From NCBI RefSeq assembly GCF_001429785.1, contig NZ_LMJF01000011.1, forward strand, positions 244,385 through 308,384: DNA of 64,000 nt, written 5' to 3'. The translations under genes were made by a program, and so were the position numbers. Of this stretch, positions 37,242 to 45,907 are shown piece by piece. The DNA is from Lysobacter sp. Root916 (lineage in GTDB: Bacteria; Pseudomonadota; Gammaproteobacteria; Xanthomonadales; Xanthomonadaceae). Numbering within the stretch: the first letter of the stretch is position 1; each line of letters begins with the position of its first letter. Under the pieces are notes generated by a model. The model was given only the letters and a program-made list of their open reading frames with translations. It did not search any database and was not told where the DNA came from.

Positions 37242-38146
37242 ACGCCGCGCAGGCGGAAGGGCGGCGCGGGCTGTGGATCGCGGCCGCCTCGTTCGTGCTG
37301 TGGGGGCTGATGCCGCTGTACTGGCACCTGCTCAAGGCGGTGCCCTCGCTGCAAATCGTCGGCCACCGCATCGTCTGGAGAGCGGTCATGGTCGCGGCCT
37401 GGCTGTCGTGGAAGCAGGGCGGCGCCTGGCTGCGCGATGTGCTCGCGCAACCGCGCAAAGCCGCGATGCTGGCGCTCAGCGGCGTGCTGATCGCATTCAA
37501 CTGGGGCCTGTACATCTGGGCGGTCAACGCCGGCCACGTGATCGAAACCAGCCTGGGCTATTTCATCAATCCCTTGGTCAACGTGGTGCTGGGCGTGGCC
37601 CTGCTGCATGAGCGCATGAACCGCGTGCAGTGGCTGTCGGTGGCGATGGCCGCGGCTGGCGTGGGCTGGTTGACCTGGCAGTACGGACAGGCGCCGTGGA
37701 TCGCGATCGGATTGGCGCTTTCGTTCGCCGCCTACGGATTGATCCGCAAACTGGTCGCGGTGGAAGCGGTGACCGGCCTTGGCATCGAAAGCGTCTATCT
37801 GTTCCTGCCCGCGTTGGCGGTGTTGCTGTGGGGCGAAAGCCATGGCCAAGGCGGTTTCCTCGACGGCTGGGGCCTGGGCATCGGCTTGATGCTGGTGCTG
37901 GCCGGCGCGCTCACCGCGCTGCCGCTGATCGGCTTCGCCTATGCGGTGCGGCGGGTGCCGCTGTCGGTGGTCGGCCTGATGCAGTACATCGCGCCGACCC
38001 TGCAGTTCCTGATCGGCGTGCTGGTACTGCACGAGCCTTTCGACCGCTCGCGCCTGATCGGCTTCGTGTTCATCTGGATCGGTTTGCTGATCTTCGCCGG
38101 CGAGGGCGCGTGGCGCTCGCGGCGGCAGGCGGCGCAGGTGGCCTGA
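37238..38146 (+). CDS. rarD: RarD-family EamA permease
   Basis: A 302-residue, ten-helix permease of the RarD subgroup: FVLWGLMPLYWH near the start, IVWRAVMV, NWGLYIWAVNAGHVIETSLGYFINPLVN in pieces, and SVVGLMQYIAPTLQF near the end. RarD was named for chloramphenicol sensitivity, but its true cargo is unclear. It is translationally coupled to the EamA gene before it (ATGA). Confidence 0.92.
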   Translation: MNAAQAEGRRGLWIAAASFVLWGLMPLYWHLLKAVPSLQIVGHRIVWRAVMVAAWLSWKQGGAWLRDVLAQPRKAAMLALSGVLIAFNWGLYIWAVNAGHVIETSLGYFINPLVNVVLGVALLHERMNRVQWLSVAMAAAGVGWLTWQYGQAPWIAIGLALSFAAYGLIRKLVAVEAVTGLGIESVYLFLPALAVLLWGESHGQGGFLDGWGLGIGLMLVLAGALTALPLIGFAYAVRRVPLSVVGLMQYIAPTLQFLIGVLVLHEPFDRSRLIGFVFIWIGLLIFAGEGAWRSRRQAAQVA

Positions 38147-38156
38147 GGGCGAGGGG

Positions 38157-39020
38157 TCAGGCCTTCATCCAGTACCAGATCGCGATCGCCGCCAACGCGA
38201 TCGTGCCGCCGATCCAAAAGTCCCTGCGTTGTCGCGCCGCCGCGGTTTTGCGACGCGCTTGTTCGCGTTGCATCGCGCGCTCGCGTCGGCGCGCACCGGA
38301 TTCGGCTTCGCGCTCGCCGGCGTCCTGCAATAGGCGCAGGCGCTGCGCGTAGTCGATGGCGGGATCGTCACTGATGGTCGGAACGGTGTGCGCGGCAGCG
38401 CGCGCTTCGGCGCGCTCGCGCCCCTCGTCCAGGTCGCGTGCGACCTCGTCCAAGGGCAGGTCCCGACACCAGTCCGCGACGAACGGCGCCGGATCGGCGC
38501 GGCGCAGCCGCAGCGCCAGCGCGAGGACCGCTTGCGGATCGGTCTCGAACATATGCAGCGGCAGCGCGTACAGGCCGTAGTCGGTGTGTGGCGCAGGCGT
38601 GGACTGCCGCATCCAGAACGGGACGGAATAGCGCTGCGGATGGCGCAGACACAGGTCCAGGTAGTGGCGGACGCGCGGGCCATCGTCGTCGGTGGAGCGT
38701 TCCGTGCGCAAATTCAGGCCGACCACGTCCGACCATGGGATGTCGCCGATCAGGACTGTGCGTAAACCGCGCTCGTCCAGGCTCAGGTGCGGCCCCGAGT
38801 GCAGCACCGCGATCAGCCAGGGCAGCAGCAGGGCCCAGGCCCCGGCCAACACCGGCAGCAGCACCAGCACCACGCCCCATCTGCCTTCCAACATCGCGCC
38901 CGGCAACGAGGTGGACAGCATGCCCAGGACGGCTGCGGCCAGCAGCGCGCTGGTCCGGTGCATCTGCGCATCCAGCCGTTGCGTGCATGGGATCTGCGTG
39001 AGTTCGGCTTGCTCTTGCAC
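38157..39020 (-). CDS. Membrane protein with PH-like domain, tandem paralogue 2
   Basis: A 287-residue protein starting at GTG 39020, supported by GGGGAG upstream and by alignment with its neighbour. It has two hydrophobic helices near the N-terminus, then a PH-like segment LSLDERGLRTVLIGDIPWSDVVGL written here in two parts of the same strand pair, then the RRADPAPFV motif. A charged coiled-coil stretch (RRRERAMQREQARRK) and a final membrane helix end the protein. It is a clear paralogue of the gene at 39084-39959. Function unknown. Confidence 0.75.
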   Translation of the reverse strand: MQEQAELTQIPCTQRLDAQMHRTSALLAAAVLGMLSTSLPGAMLEGRWGVVLVLLPVLAGAWALLLPWLIAVLHSGPHLSLDERGLRTVLIGDIPWSDVVGLNLRTERSTDDDGPRVRHYLDLCLRHPQRYSVPFWMRQSTPAPHTDYGLYALPLHMFETDPQAVLALALRLRRADPAPFVADWCRDLPLDEVARDLDEGRERAEARAAAHTVPTISDDPAIDYAQRLRLLQDAGEREAESGARRRERAMQREQARRKTAAARQRRDFWIGGTIALAAIAIWYWMKA

Positions 39021-39083
39021 GCGCGGCGCTCCCCGCTGCCCGATCGGCGCCAGCCTAGCCGATCCCGCGGCTGGCATGTTGGG

Positions 39084-39959
39084 TCATTCGATGTAGTCGA
39101 TCAGGAAGTAACCGGCCACGATCAGCAGCAGATAGGCGACGACCATGGCCCGGGTTAGCGATCGCCGGCGCGCGATGTCGTCCGCGCGCCAGGCCCGCTC
39201 ACGGCGTAGGCCTTGAACATGTTGGCGCTCGTAGGAGGCGGCGCGGCGTTCGCCCGAGTCCTGCGACTCGCGCAATCGTTGCGCGTAGGCGGCCGCGTCC
39301 TGTCCAGCGGGTTGCGGCGCGTCGCTGGGCGCTGCGCCGCTGAGCGCGACAGGCGCGAGACCGCGATCGCGCAGATGCGCGGCGACCTCGTCCAGCGGCA
39401 TGTCGGGGTTCCAGCCTTCCACGAAGGGCGCCGGATCGGCGCGGCGCAAGGTCACCGCCAGCGTGTAGAGCGTTCGCGCCTCCACGTCGAACAGGCTCAA
39501 CGGCACCCAGATCAGGCCGTAGTCGGAGCGCGTGGAGCGCATCGGCGGTCTCATCCAGAACGGGGCGCGATAGCGCTCGGGGCGGCGCAGGCACAGCTGC
39601 AGGTGGTGGCGCGGCCTCAGCGTGAAGTTCGCCCGCGAGTAGCAGGTGTACAAGTGCAGGCCGACGATGTCGGACCAGACGATCGCGCCGGTGAACACCG
39701 TGCTCAGGCCGTGTTCGTCCAGTGTCAGATGGGGGCTGGGTCGCAGGCTGGCACGCAGCAGGGGCAGGAACGACAGTCCGATCGACGCGAACACCAGAGC
39801 CGGCCAGCCGGTGCGCCAATGGCCTTTCAGCAGTTCGGGTACGAACAAGACCAGCATGGCCAGGATAAGAATCGTGCCGACCAGAAACGGTCCGCGTCGA
39901 AACCGGCCGCGCAGCTGTCGGACGCGCAGCGCGTGGGTGAGGTCGCGATCGGCTTCCAT
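39084..39959 (-). CDS. Membrane protein with PH-like domain, tandem paralogue 1
   Basis: A 291-residue protein with the same plan as its neighbour: two N-terminal helices, LDEHGLSTVFTGAIVWSDIV, a PFWMRPP motif, RRADPAPFVEGW, a charged stretch and a C-terminal helix. The pair share many blocks (PFWMR, RRADPAPFV, YAQRLR) but differ overall, so the duplication is old. The gap between them is 63 bases, so they probably form one operon. Function unknown. Confidence 0.78.
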   Translation of the reverse strand: MEADRDLTHALRVRQLRGRFRRGPFLVGTILILAMLVLFVPELLKGHWRTGWPALVFASIGLSFLPLLRASLRPSPHLTLDEHGLSTVFTGAIVWSDIVGLHLYTCYSRANFTLRPRHHLQLCLRRPERYRAPFWMRPPMRSTRSDYGLIWVPLSLFDVEARTLYTLAVTLRRADPAPFVEGWNPDMPLDEVAAHLRDRGLAPVALSGAAPSDAPQPAGQDAAAYAQRLRESQDSGERRAASYERQHVQGLRRERAWRADDIARRRSLTRAMVVAYLLLIVAGYFLIDYIE

Positions 39960-40062
39960 GCGCGGCGGTCCCGGGGTGTATCGAGTGGCGCCAGCCTAGC
40001 CGATCCTCCCGCCGCCGCCGATACCGGCCCGGCGCAAGCGCCTGCGGAACGGCGAACCTGAC

Positions 40063-40100
40063 CCACAAAAACGAACGAGGCGCCGCGAACGGCGCCTCGT
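40063..40100 (-). terminator. Terminator of the ABC exporter operon
   Basis: ACGAGGCGCC pairs with GGCGCCTCGT around a 6-base loop. On the minus strand it is followed by TCGTTTTTG, a good T-tract. Confidence 0.8.
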
Positions 40101-40123
40101 CGTGTCACCCGTTGGCGGCGCGC

Positions 40124-41431
40124 TCAGGCCGCGCGCAAGGCCGTGGTCACCGGCAGTCGCGCCGCGCGCAGGGCCGGGAACAGGCCGCCGACCAGGCCGA
40201 TGCCCAGCGCCCACTTCAGGCCGCTCCACAGCAGCTCCGGCGAGACTTTGAACTGGAACACCACCTGGCTGAAGTTCGCGCCCAGGGTGGACACCTGATA
40301 GCCATTGAAGATCAGCCAGGCCAGGGCCGCGCCTAGCAGGCCGCCCAGCAGCGCCAGCAGCATGGTTTCCAGCATCACCGCGATCACCACCGGAACGCCG
40401 CGGAAGCCCAGCGCGCGCAGGGTCGCGATCTCGCGCGCGCGTCCGGCGACGGCGGCGTACATGGTGTTGAGCGCGCCGAACACCGCGCCGATCGCCATGA
40501 TGGTGCCGATCACCGTGCCCAGGATCTTGATCAGCTTGGTCAGGCCCTCGGATTGCTTGGCGTAGTAATCGTGGGTGGTCTGCACGTCCAGCTTCAGGCG
40601 CGGATCGGCGGCCAGTGCGGCCTTGAGCTGCTTGAAGCCGTCCTTGCCGGCCAACTTTACGGTCACCGATTGGAACGCGGTGCGTTGGTAGGTCGAAGCC
40701 AGCACTTCGCCGTCCGCCCACAGTTCGGAGTCGTGCGAATCGCCGGCGGCGAAGATGCCGACCACGGTCCAGTTCTGGTTGGCCAGCTCGATCTGTTTGC
40801 CGACTTCCAGCCCGCGGAACTGCTTGGCCGCGCCCTGGCCCGCGATCAGTTCGCGCAAGCCCGCGCCGAACTTGCGGCCCTTCACCATCTTGACGTTGGG
40901 CCGCAGCGACCAGGCTTCGCTGCCGACGCCGCGCAGCTGCGCATTGGCGTCGCTGCCGTCGCTGACGGTGGGCAGGTTGATCACTTGCGACAGCTCCGGC
41001 GAGACCTGGGCGCGGCCGTTGCCGTCCTTGGCGATGCCGGCCAGGGCCGAGATCAGCGGGACCTGGTCGCGGGTGATGACCGAGTTGGTCTCGGCCTGCG
41101 AACCGCCGCGCAGGATGATCGCGGTGTCGTCGCTGCCGGTCTGCTTGAGCGTGTTCTGAAAGCCTTCGCCCATCGCCAGCATCGCCACCAGCACGCCGAC
41201 CACGCCGGCGATGCCGATCACGATCACCGAGGACGCACCCCAGCGCTGCGGCAGGCTGGAGATGCCCACGCCCGCCACGGCCAGCGTCTGTTGGCCGCGC
41301 TTGCTCAGGAACAGCCACAGCAGCAGTGCCGCGACGATGGCGAGCACGGCGTACCAGGGCAGGAACACCCACACGCCGAGCGCGGCGAGCAGCAGAACCA
41401 CGATTCCGACATTGATCAGGAACTTAATCAT
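40124..41431 (-). CDS. ABC transporter permease, MacB/FtsX type (second permease)
   Basis: A 435-residue permease. It has a double N-terminal hydrophobic hairpin (about 5-45), then the MacB-type helix (VIVIGIAGVVGVLVAMLAMGE), a periplasmic domain (about 90-300), and three C-terminal helices with the FtsX signature region AREIATLRALGFR. AAGGAG lies upstream of its ATG. It is the last gene of a four-gene exporter unit. In such tripartite machines the permease drives lipoproteins, peptides or drugs outward rather than taking nutrients up. Confidence 0.88.
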   Translation of the reverse strand: MIKFLINVGIVVLLLAALGVWVFLPWYAVLAIVAALLLWLFLSKRGQQTLAVAGVGISSLPQRWGASSVIVIGIAGVVGVLVAMLAMGEGFQNTLKQTGSDDTAIILRGGSQAETNSVITRDQVPLISALAGIAKDGNGRAQVSPELSQVINLPTVSDGSDANAQLRGVGSEAWSLRPNVKMVKGRKFGAGLRELIAGQGAAKQFRGLEVGKQIELANQNWTVVGIFAAGDSHDSELWADGEVLASTYQRTAFQSVTVKLAGKDGFKQLKAALAADPRLKLDVQTTHDYYAKQSEGLTKLIKILGTVIGTIMAIGAVFGALNTMYAAVAGRAREIATLRALGFRGVPVVIAVMLETMLLALLGGLLGAALAWLIFNGYQVSTLGANFSQVVFQFKVSPELLWSGLKWALGIGLVGGLFPALRAARLPVTTALRAA

Positions 41432-41443
41432 CGTGATTTCTCC

Positions 41444-42601
41444 TTAGCGGCCGGCCAATGCATCGACGATCTTCAAGCGCATACCGCGCAGCGCCGGCAT
41501 CAAGCCGACCGCCACGCCGATCACGATCATGAGCCCCAGTCCGACCAACCAGGTCTGCGGCAGCACGGTCGGCAGCTGGATGATGCCGCCGCTGGCCGCG
41601 CTCACGCCCGGCATCAGCAGGGCGGCGATGCCCAGGCCGAGGGTGCCGCCGATCACGATCAGCAGGATCGATTCGGTCAGCACCAGCGCCAGCACGCTGC
41701 GGTCGCTGAAGCCGATGGTCTTGAGCACCGCCAGCTCCGGAATACGCTCGCGCACCGCCTGGGCCATGGTGTTGCCGGTCAGCAGCAGCAGGGTGAAGAA
41801 CACCGCGCCCATGATCGCGGTCACGATCAGGCCGATGTCGGCGAACTGCTTGGCGAAGGACTGGTTGAAGGCCTGTTCGGTCTGGGTCTTGGTCTCGTGG
41901 TCGGAGTTCTCCGACAGCGCGTCGATGCCCTTGGCCACGCGGGTGGCCTGATTCACATCGCTGAGCTTGACCATGTACCAGCCGACCCGGCTTTTGACGT
42001 AGTCGTTGGACTCGTCGAAGTATTTCCAGTGGAACAGCAGCTGGTTCTCTTCGCCCTTGCGCTTGCTGTCCTTGATCTCGAAGATCGCGCGCAGCTTGAG
42101 CGGCCAGTCGTTGCTGCCCTTGGTCGGGAAGATCGTGGCCTGCAGCGGGATGGTGTCGCCGACCTTCCAGCCGTGGCGCTTGGCCAGCGAGGCGCCGACG
42201 ATCGCGCCTTGGCGATCGGCCTTCCAGGCTTTGACCTGGTCGGCGGACACCACGTATTCCGGATACAGGTCGAGGTAGTCGGGGCTGACCGAGAAGTTCG
42301 GGAAGAAGTTCTTCGGGTCCTGATAGATGCCGCCGAACCAGGCCGCGTAGGCGACTTTCTTCACCCCCGGCTGGGACTCGATCTGGGTGAGCAGGTTGTA
42401 GGGCAGCATCTGCGTGATCGACAGGCGCGAGGCCACGACCAGGCGGTCGGCGCCGGCGACGCTGCCGCCGGAGTTGAAGGCGACGCGGACCGAGTCGAGC
42501 ATGCCGAACAGCAGGAACGCGGCCACCACCGACAACAGGGTCAGCAGGGTGCGGGTCTTGCTGCGGAACAATGCGGCCCAGATCAGGTGCAGGTATTTCA
42601 T
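41444..42601 (-). CDS. ABC transporter permease, MacB/FtsX type (first permease)
   Basis: A 385-residue permease. The first helix follows RSKTRTLLTLLSVVAAFLLF, the periplasmic domain spans about 45-260, and three helices carry RERIPELAVLKTIGFSDRSV, the FtsX-type coupling region. It differs from its neighbour in size, so the exporter probably works as a heterodimer of two permeases (inference). It lies 12 bases before the next permease in transcription order. Confidence 0.88.
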   Translation of the reverse strand: MKYLHLIWAALFRSKTRTLLTLLSVVAAFLLFGMLDSVRVAFNSGGSVAGADRLVVASRLSITQMLPYNLLTQIESQPGVKKVAYAAWFGGIYQDPKNFFPNFSVSPDYLDLYPEYVVSADQVKAWKADRQGAIVGASLAKRHGWKVGDTIPLQATIFPTKGSNDWPLKLRAIFEIKDSKRKGEENQLLFHWKYFDESNDYVKSRVGWYMVKLSDVNQATRVAKGIDALSENSDHETKTQTEQAFNQSFAKQFADIGLIVTAIMGAVFFTLLLLTGNTMAQAVRERIPELAVLKTIGFSDRSVLALVLTESILLIVIGGTLGLGIAALLMPGVSAASGGIIQLPTVLPQTWLVGLGLMIVIGVAVGLMPALRGMRLKIVDALAGR

Positions 42602-42616
42602 GTCTGCTTTCCTTTA

Positions 42617-42735
42617 GGTGTTTCCTTCTCCGCGCGGGAGAAGTGGCTCAAGGAGCGGATGAGACCCGGTGCGAGGCGCGGGCCGCGCTGCGCGCCGGCC
42701 GTCGACCTGTCCCTCTCGAACGGAGAGGGCGCGCG
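42617..42735. repeat. Dispersed hairpin pair between exporter genes
   Basis: CCTTCTCCGCGCGGGAGAAG with GAGCGGATGAGA, then after a GC-rich middle CCCTCTCGAACGGAGAGGGC. It belongs to the same group as 29991 and 60024. Confidence 0.5.
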
Positions 42736-42739
42736 GATC

Positions 42740-43429
<690 letters not shown>

Positions 43430-43454
43430 CTTGGACTTCCTCGCAATTGTGAAA

Positions 43455-43538
43455 CCGGGATTCGGGAGTCGGGATTGGGGATTCGCAAAGGCGGCATCGG
43501 CTTCAACCCATCCCGAACCCCGAATCTCGAATCCCCGC
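43455..43538. repeat. Paired inverted GGGATTCGGG element inside the exporter operon
   Basis: The left arm, CCGGGATTCGGGAGTCGGGA and beyond (43455-43486), faces the right arm with CCCGAACCCCGAATCTCGAA (43511-43538), about 25 bases apart. It is the same type as at 17218-17381. It may fold in the operon mRNA between adaptor and ATPase genes. Confidence 0.6.
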
Positions 43539-43546
43539 TTTAAACC

Positions 43547-44818
43547 TTATTCGCTGCTTGAGGCGGAATCGTCACCGGCCGATTCCACGGCCACACGCAC
43601 GCGCGCGCCGTCTTTCAAATCGTCCGGCGGGCTCAGCACCACGGTCTCGCCGCCGGCCACGCCCTGGGTGACCTCGCGGTCGTCGCCCAGGCTGCGGCCG
43701 AGCTTGAGCGCGCGCTGCCGGACCTTGTCTTCTTCGACCACGAAGGCGACGTCGCCGCCGTCGCGCTGCACGATCGCGGCGCTCGGCACCAGCACGCCGG
43801 GCTTGGGCTGATTGGCCGCGACCGGCTTGGCCGCTTCCAGGAAGCTCACGCGCACGCCCATGTCGGGCACGATGCGCGGGTCCTTGGTCTTCAGCGCGAT
43901 GCGCACCTTGACCGTGGCCTTGCCGCGGTCGGCGGCCGGAATGATCGCGATCACCTCGGCCGGGATCTTCCAGTCCTGATAAGCGTTGAGCGTGGCCTCG
44001 ACCGGCATCTTCGGCTGCACGCGGCCGATGAAGGCCTCGCCGACGTCGACTTCGACTTCCAGCGAGTCCATGTCGACGATGGTGCCGATGCCGGTGCGGG
44101 TGAAACCGCCGCCGGCCGACAGCGGCGACACGATCTCGCCCGGCTGCGCCGCCTTGGCGGTGACCACGCCGGCGAACGGCGCGCGCACCACGGTGTTGTC
44201 CACGCCCAGGTCGGCGATGCGCAGGCGGCCGCCGGCGACCTTGGCGTTGCGCTGCGCGGTCATCAGTTGCGCGCGCAGCGAATCGCGCTGCGCCACGGCC
44301 TGATCGTATTGCGAGCGCGACACCAACTGCTGCTTGACCAGGGTGGACAGGCGGGTGGCGTTGATCTCGGCTTCCTTGAGCTGGGCCTGCACGCGCACGG
44401 TGTCGCTCTGCGCGGCGCCGAGTTGCGCATCGGCCAGCGAGCGTTCGGCGTCGGCGTCGATCGGGTCCAGCGTGGCCATGATCTGGCCGGCTTCGACGCG
44501 CTGGCCTTCCTCGATCATCACCTCGCGCACCTTGCCGGTGATCTTGGCCGAGACCGTGGCCATGCGGCGCGCGACCACGTAGCCGGTGGCGTCCAGCACC
44601 GAGGTGCTGCCGCCGCCGTTGCCGATCGCCACCGCGGTGGCGGTTTTGACTTCCGGCGCGTTGCCGCGGCCGAACACCGCCCAGCCGGCGACGCCCAGCA
44701 CCGCGATCAGGCCGACCGCGCCCAGCGCGAGCCACAGCCCGCGTCCTGAGCCGGACGGCGGCGGCGGAGCGCTGCGGTCGATGCGGAGTTCCTTGAGCAG
44801 ATCGGCAGAGGTCGACAT
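43547..44818 (-). CDS. Periplasmic adaptor (HlyD/MacA-like) of the ABC exporter
   Basis: A 423-residue membrane-fusion protein. One N-terminal helix (about 28-48) is followed by a biotinyl-lipoyl-like half (VSAKITGKVREVMIEEGQRV, about 95), a helical hairpin (about 125-195) and the second lipoyl half (VRAPFAGVVTAKAAQPGEIV). Beta-barrel and membrane-proximal domains complete it. It would bridge the inner-membrane permeases to an outer-membrane channel encoded elsewhere. It is the first gene of the exporter unit. Confidence 0.9.
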   Translation of the reverse strand: MSTSADLLKELRIDRSAPPPPSGSGRGLWLALGAVGLIAVLGVAGWAVFGRGNAPEVKTATAVAIGNGGGSTSVLDATGYVVARRMATVSAKITGKVREVMIEEGQRVEAGQIMATLDPIDADAERSLADAQLGAAQSDTVRVQAQLKEAEINATRLSTLVKQQLVSRSQYDQAVAQRDSLRAQLMTAQRNAKVAGGRLRIADLGVDNTVVRAPFAGVVTAKAAQPGEIVSPLSAGGGFTRTGIGTIVDMDSLEVEVDVGEAFIGRVQPKMPVEATLNAYQDWKIPAEVIAIIPAADRGKATVKVRIALKTKDPRIVPDMGVRVSFLEAAKPVAANQPKPGVLVPSAAIVQRDGGDVAFVVEEDKVRQRALKLGRSLGDDREVTQGVAGGETVVLSPPDDLKDGARVRVAVESAGDDSASSSE

Positions 44819-44841
44819 ATCCCAACCAGACGAAAAAGTTT

Positions 44842-44860
44842 GCCTAGTGTGACCCTAGGC
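44842..44860 (-). promoter_or_regulatory. Inverted repeat upstream of the exporter adaptor gene
   Basis: GCCTAG-N7-CTAGGC, 24 bases upstream of the adaptor start codon. Its position fits an operator or promoter-overlapping site. It is not the same sequence as the 45826 palindrome. Confidence 0.35.
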
Positions 44861-44917
44861 TGTTCGAGCGCCAACCTGCCGGAAGTCAGAATCTGTCAGC
44901 AGACGGGCGCCGCGGCG

Positions 44918-45226
44918 CTAGGTCGCGGTGCTGCCGGCGGCGGCGATCATCGACTGCAGCGCCCCCAGGTGACGTTCCAGCGCGGCGCGGCCGGCCGCGG
45001 TCATGCGGTACCAGGTCACGGGTTTGCGTTCGACGAAGTCGCGGCGCAAGGCGAGATAGCCGGCCTCCTCCAGGCGCCGCAGCTGCGCGCCGAGGTTGCC
45101 GTCGGTGAGCTGCAGCTGCTGCTTGAAGGCGGCGAAGCTGATCTCGTCGTGGCGCATCAGCAATACCGCGATCGCCAAGCGCACGCGGTGCTCGAATTCG
45201 GGATCGAGAGCCGCGAGCGCCTTCAT
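44918..45226 (-). CDS. Winged-helix transcriptional regulator (HTH_34/PadR-like)
   Basis: A 102-residue single-domain winged-helix protein: ISFAAFKQQLQLTDGNLGAQ as the recognition region, then LRRLEEAGYLALRR and a wing with KPVTWYRMTAAGR. It starts at the ATG overlapping the stop of the membrane gene at 45223. Such regulator/membrane pairs usually control their own operon. The 19-bp palindrome at 45826 is the best candidate operator. It may also govern the exporter downstream (inference). Confidence 0.88.
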   Translation of the reverse strand: MKALAALDPEFEHRVRLAIAVLLMRHDEISFAAFKQQLQLTDGNLGAQLRRLEEAGYLALRRDFVERKPVTWYRMTAAGRAALERHLGALQSMIAAAGSTAT

Positions 45227-45792
45227 CGCGGCGCTCCGCTCCCGCGCCGCATCGCCGACAGACCGGCCCAGGTCAGCGCCGCCGCGGTGGCGACGCCGGC
45301 GAAAGTCCAGGCATAGGGCGGCGAGAACAGCATCATCGCGGCGTAGGCGACGTACATGATCAATCCGCTCCACAGGATCGGACGATCCAGATGCACGCCC
45401 GCCAGCGCATAGGCGGTGCCGCCGATCAGCAGGAAGTTGGCGACGCCGGCATGGATCTCGACGCGGCCCAGGGCGATCGGCAGCCCGGTCAGCAGAAACG
45501 CCACGCCGGCCACCAGCCAGTGATAGCCGTAGCGCCTCCCGCTTTCCTTGTCGATCACGCCGTTGCGGCGGCCGTGGCGCATCCCTAGCCAGACGCTGAG
45601 CAGGCCGCCGCCGATACCGGCGAAGAACCAGTAGGGCGCGGCGATCCGCGGCGCCCAGTCCGGCAGGCAGAAGCCGATCAGCACCAGCAGCGCCCACAGG
45701 AAATAGATCGCCGGCACGCCGGGCGGACGCTCGTGGTGGCGCACGGCGCGGGCGACGTAGTCCAGGTTGCTCTGCAGCTCGTCTTGGGTCAT
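45223..45792 (-). CDS. Membrane protein co-transcribed with the winged-helix regulator
   Basis: A 189-residue protein with about six hydrophobic segments after a soluble N-terminal part (LQSNLDYVARAVRHHERPPG). Proteins of this type commonly sit directly before HTH_34 regulators in proteobacteria. Its role is unknown; sensing or modulation of the regulator is possible. The overlap with the regulator gene is 4 bases. Confidence 0.75.
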   Translation of the reverse strand: MTQDELQSNLDYVARAVRHHERPPGVPAIYFLWALLVLIGFCLPDWAPRIAAPYWFFAGIGGGLLSVWLGMRHGRRNGVIDKESGRRYGYHWLVAGVAFLLTGLPIALGRVEIHAGVANFLLIGGTAYALAGVHLDRPILWSGLIMYVAYAAMMLFSPPYAWTFAGVATAAALTWAGLSAMRRGSGAPR

Positions 45793-45825
45793 GGCGGTGG
45801 GGCCAGTGGGCGGGTAATTACAAAG

Positions 45826-45844
45826 TACTCTGAAATTCAGAGTA
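45826..45844. promoter_or_regulatory. Perfect 19-bp palindromic operator candidate
   Basis: TACTCTGAA-A-TTCAGAGTA, 34 bases upstream of the start of the membrane/regulator operon. It is AT-rich in a GC-rich region and perfectly symmetrical, as expected for a dimeric winged-helix repressor. Confidence 0.65.
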
Positions 45845-45907
45845 AAGCAACCAAGGCCAACGCCGCTGGAGCGGAGCGTCGGCGCAGGCCCGAATGCGGG
45901 CTCAGTA

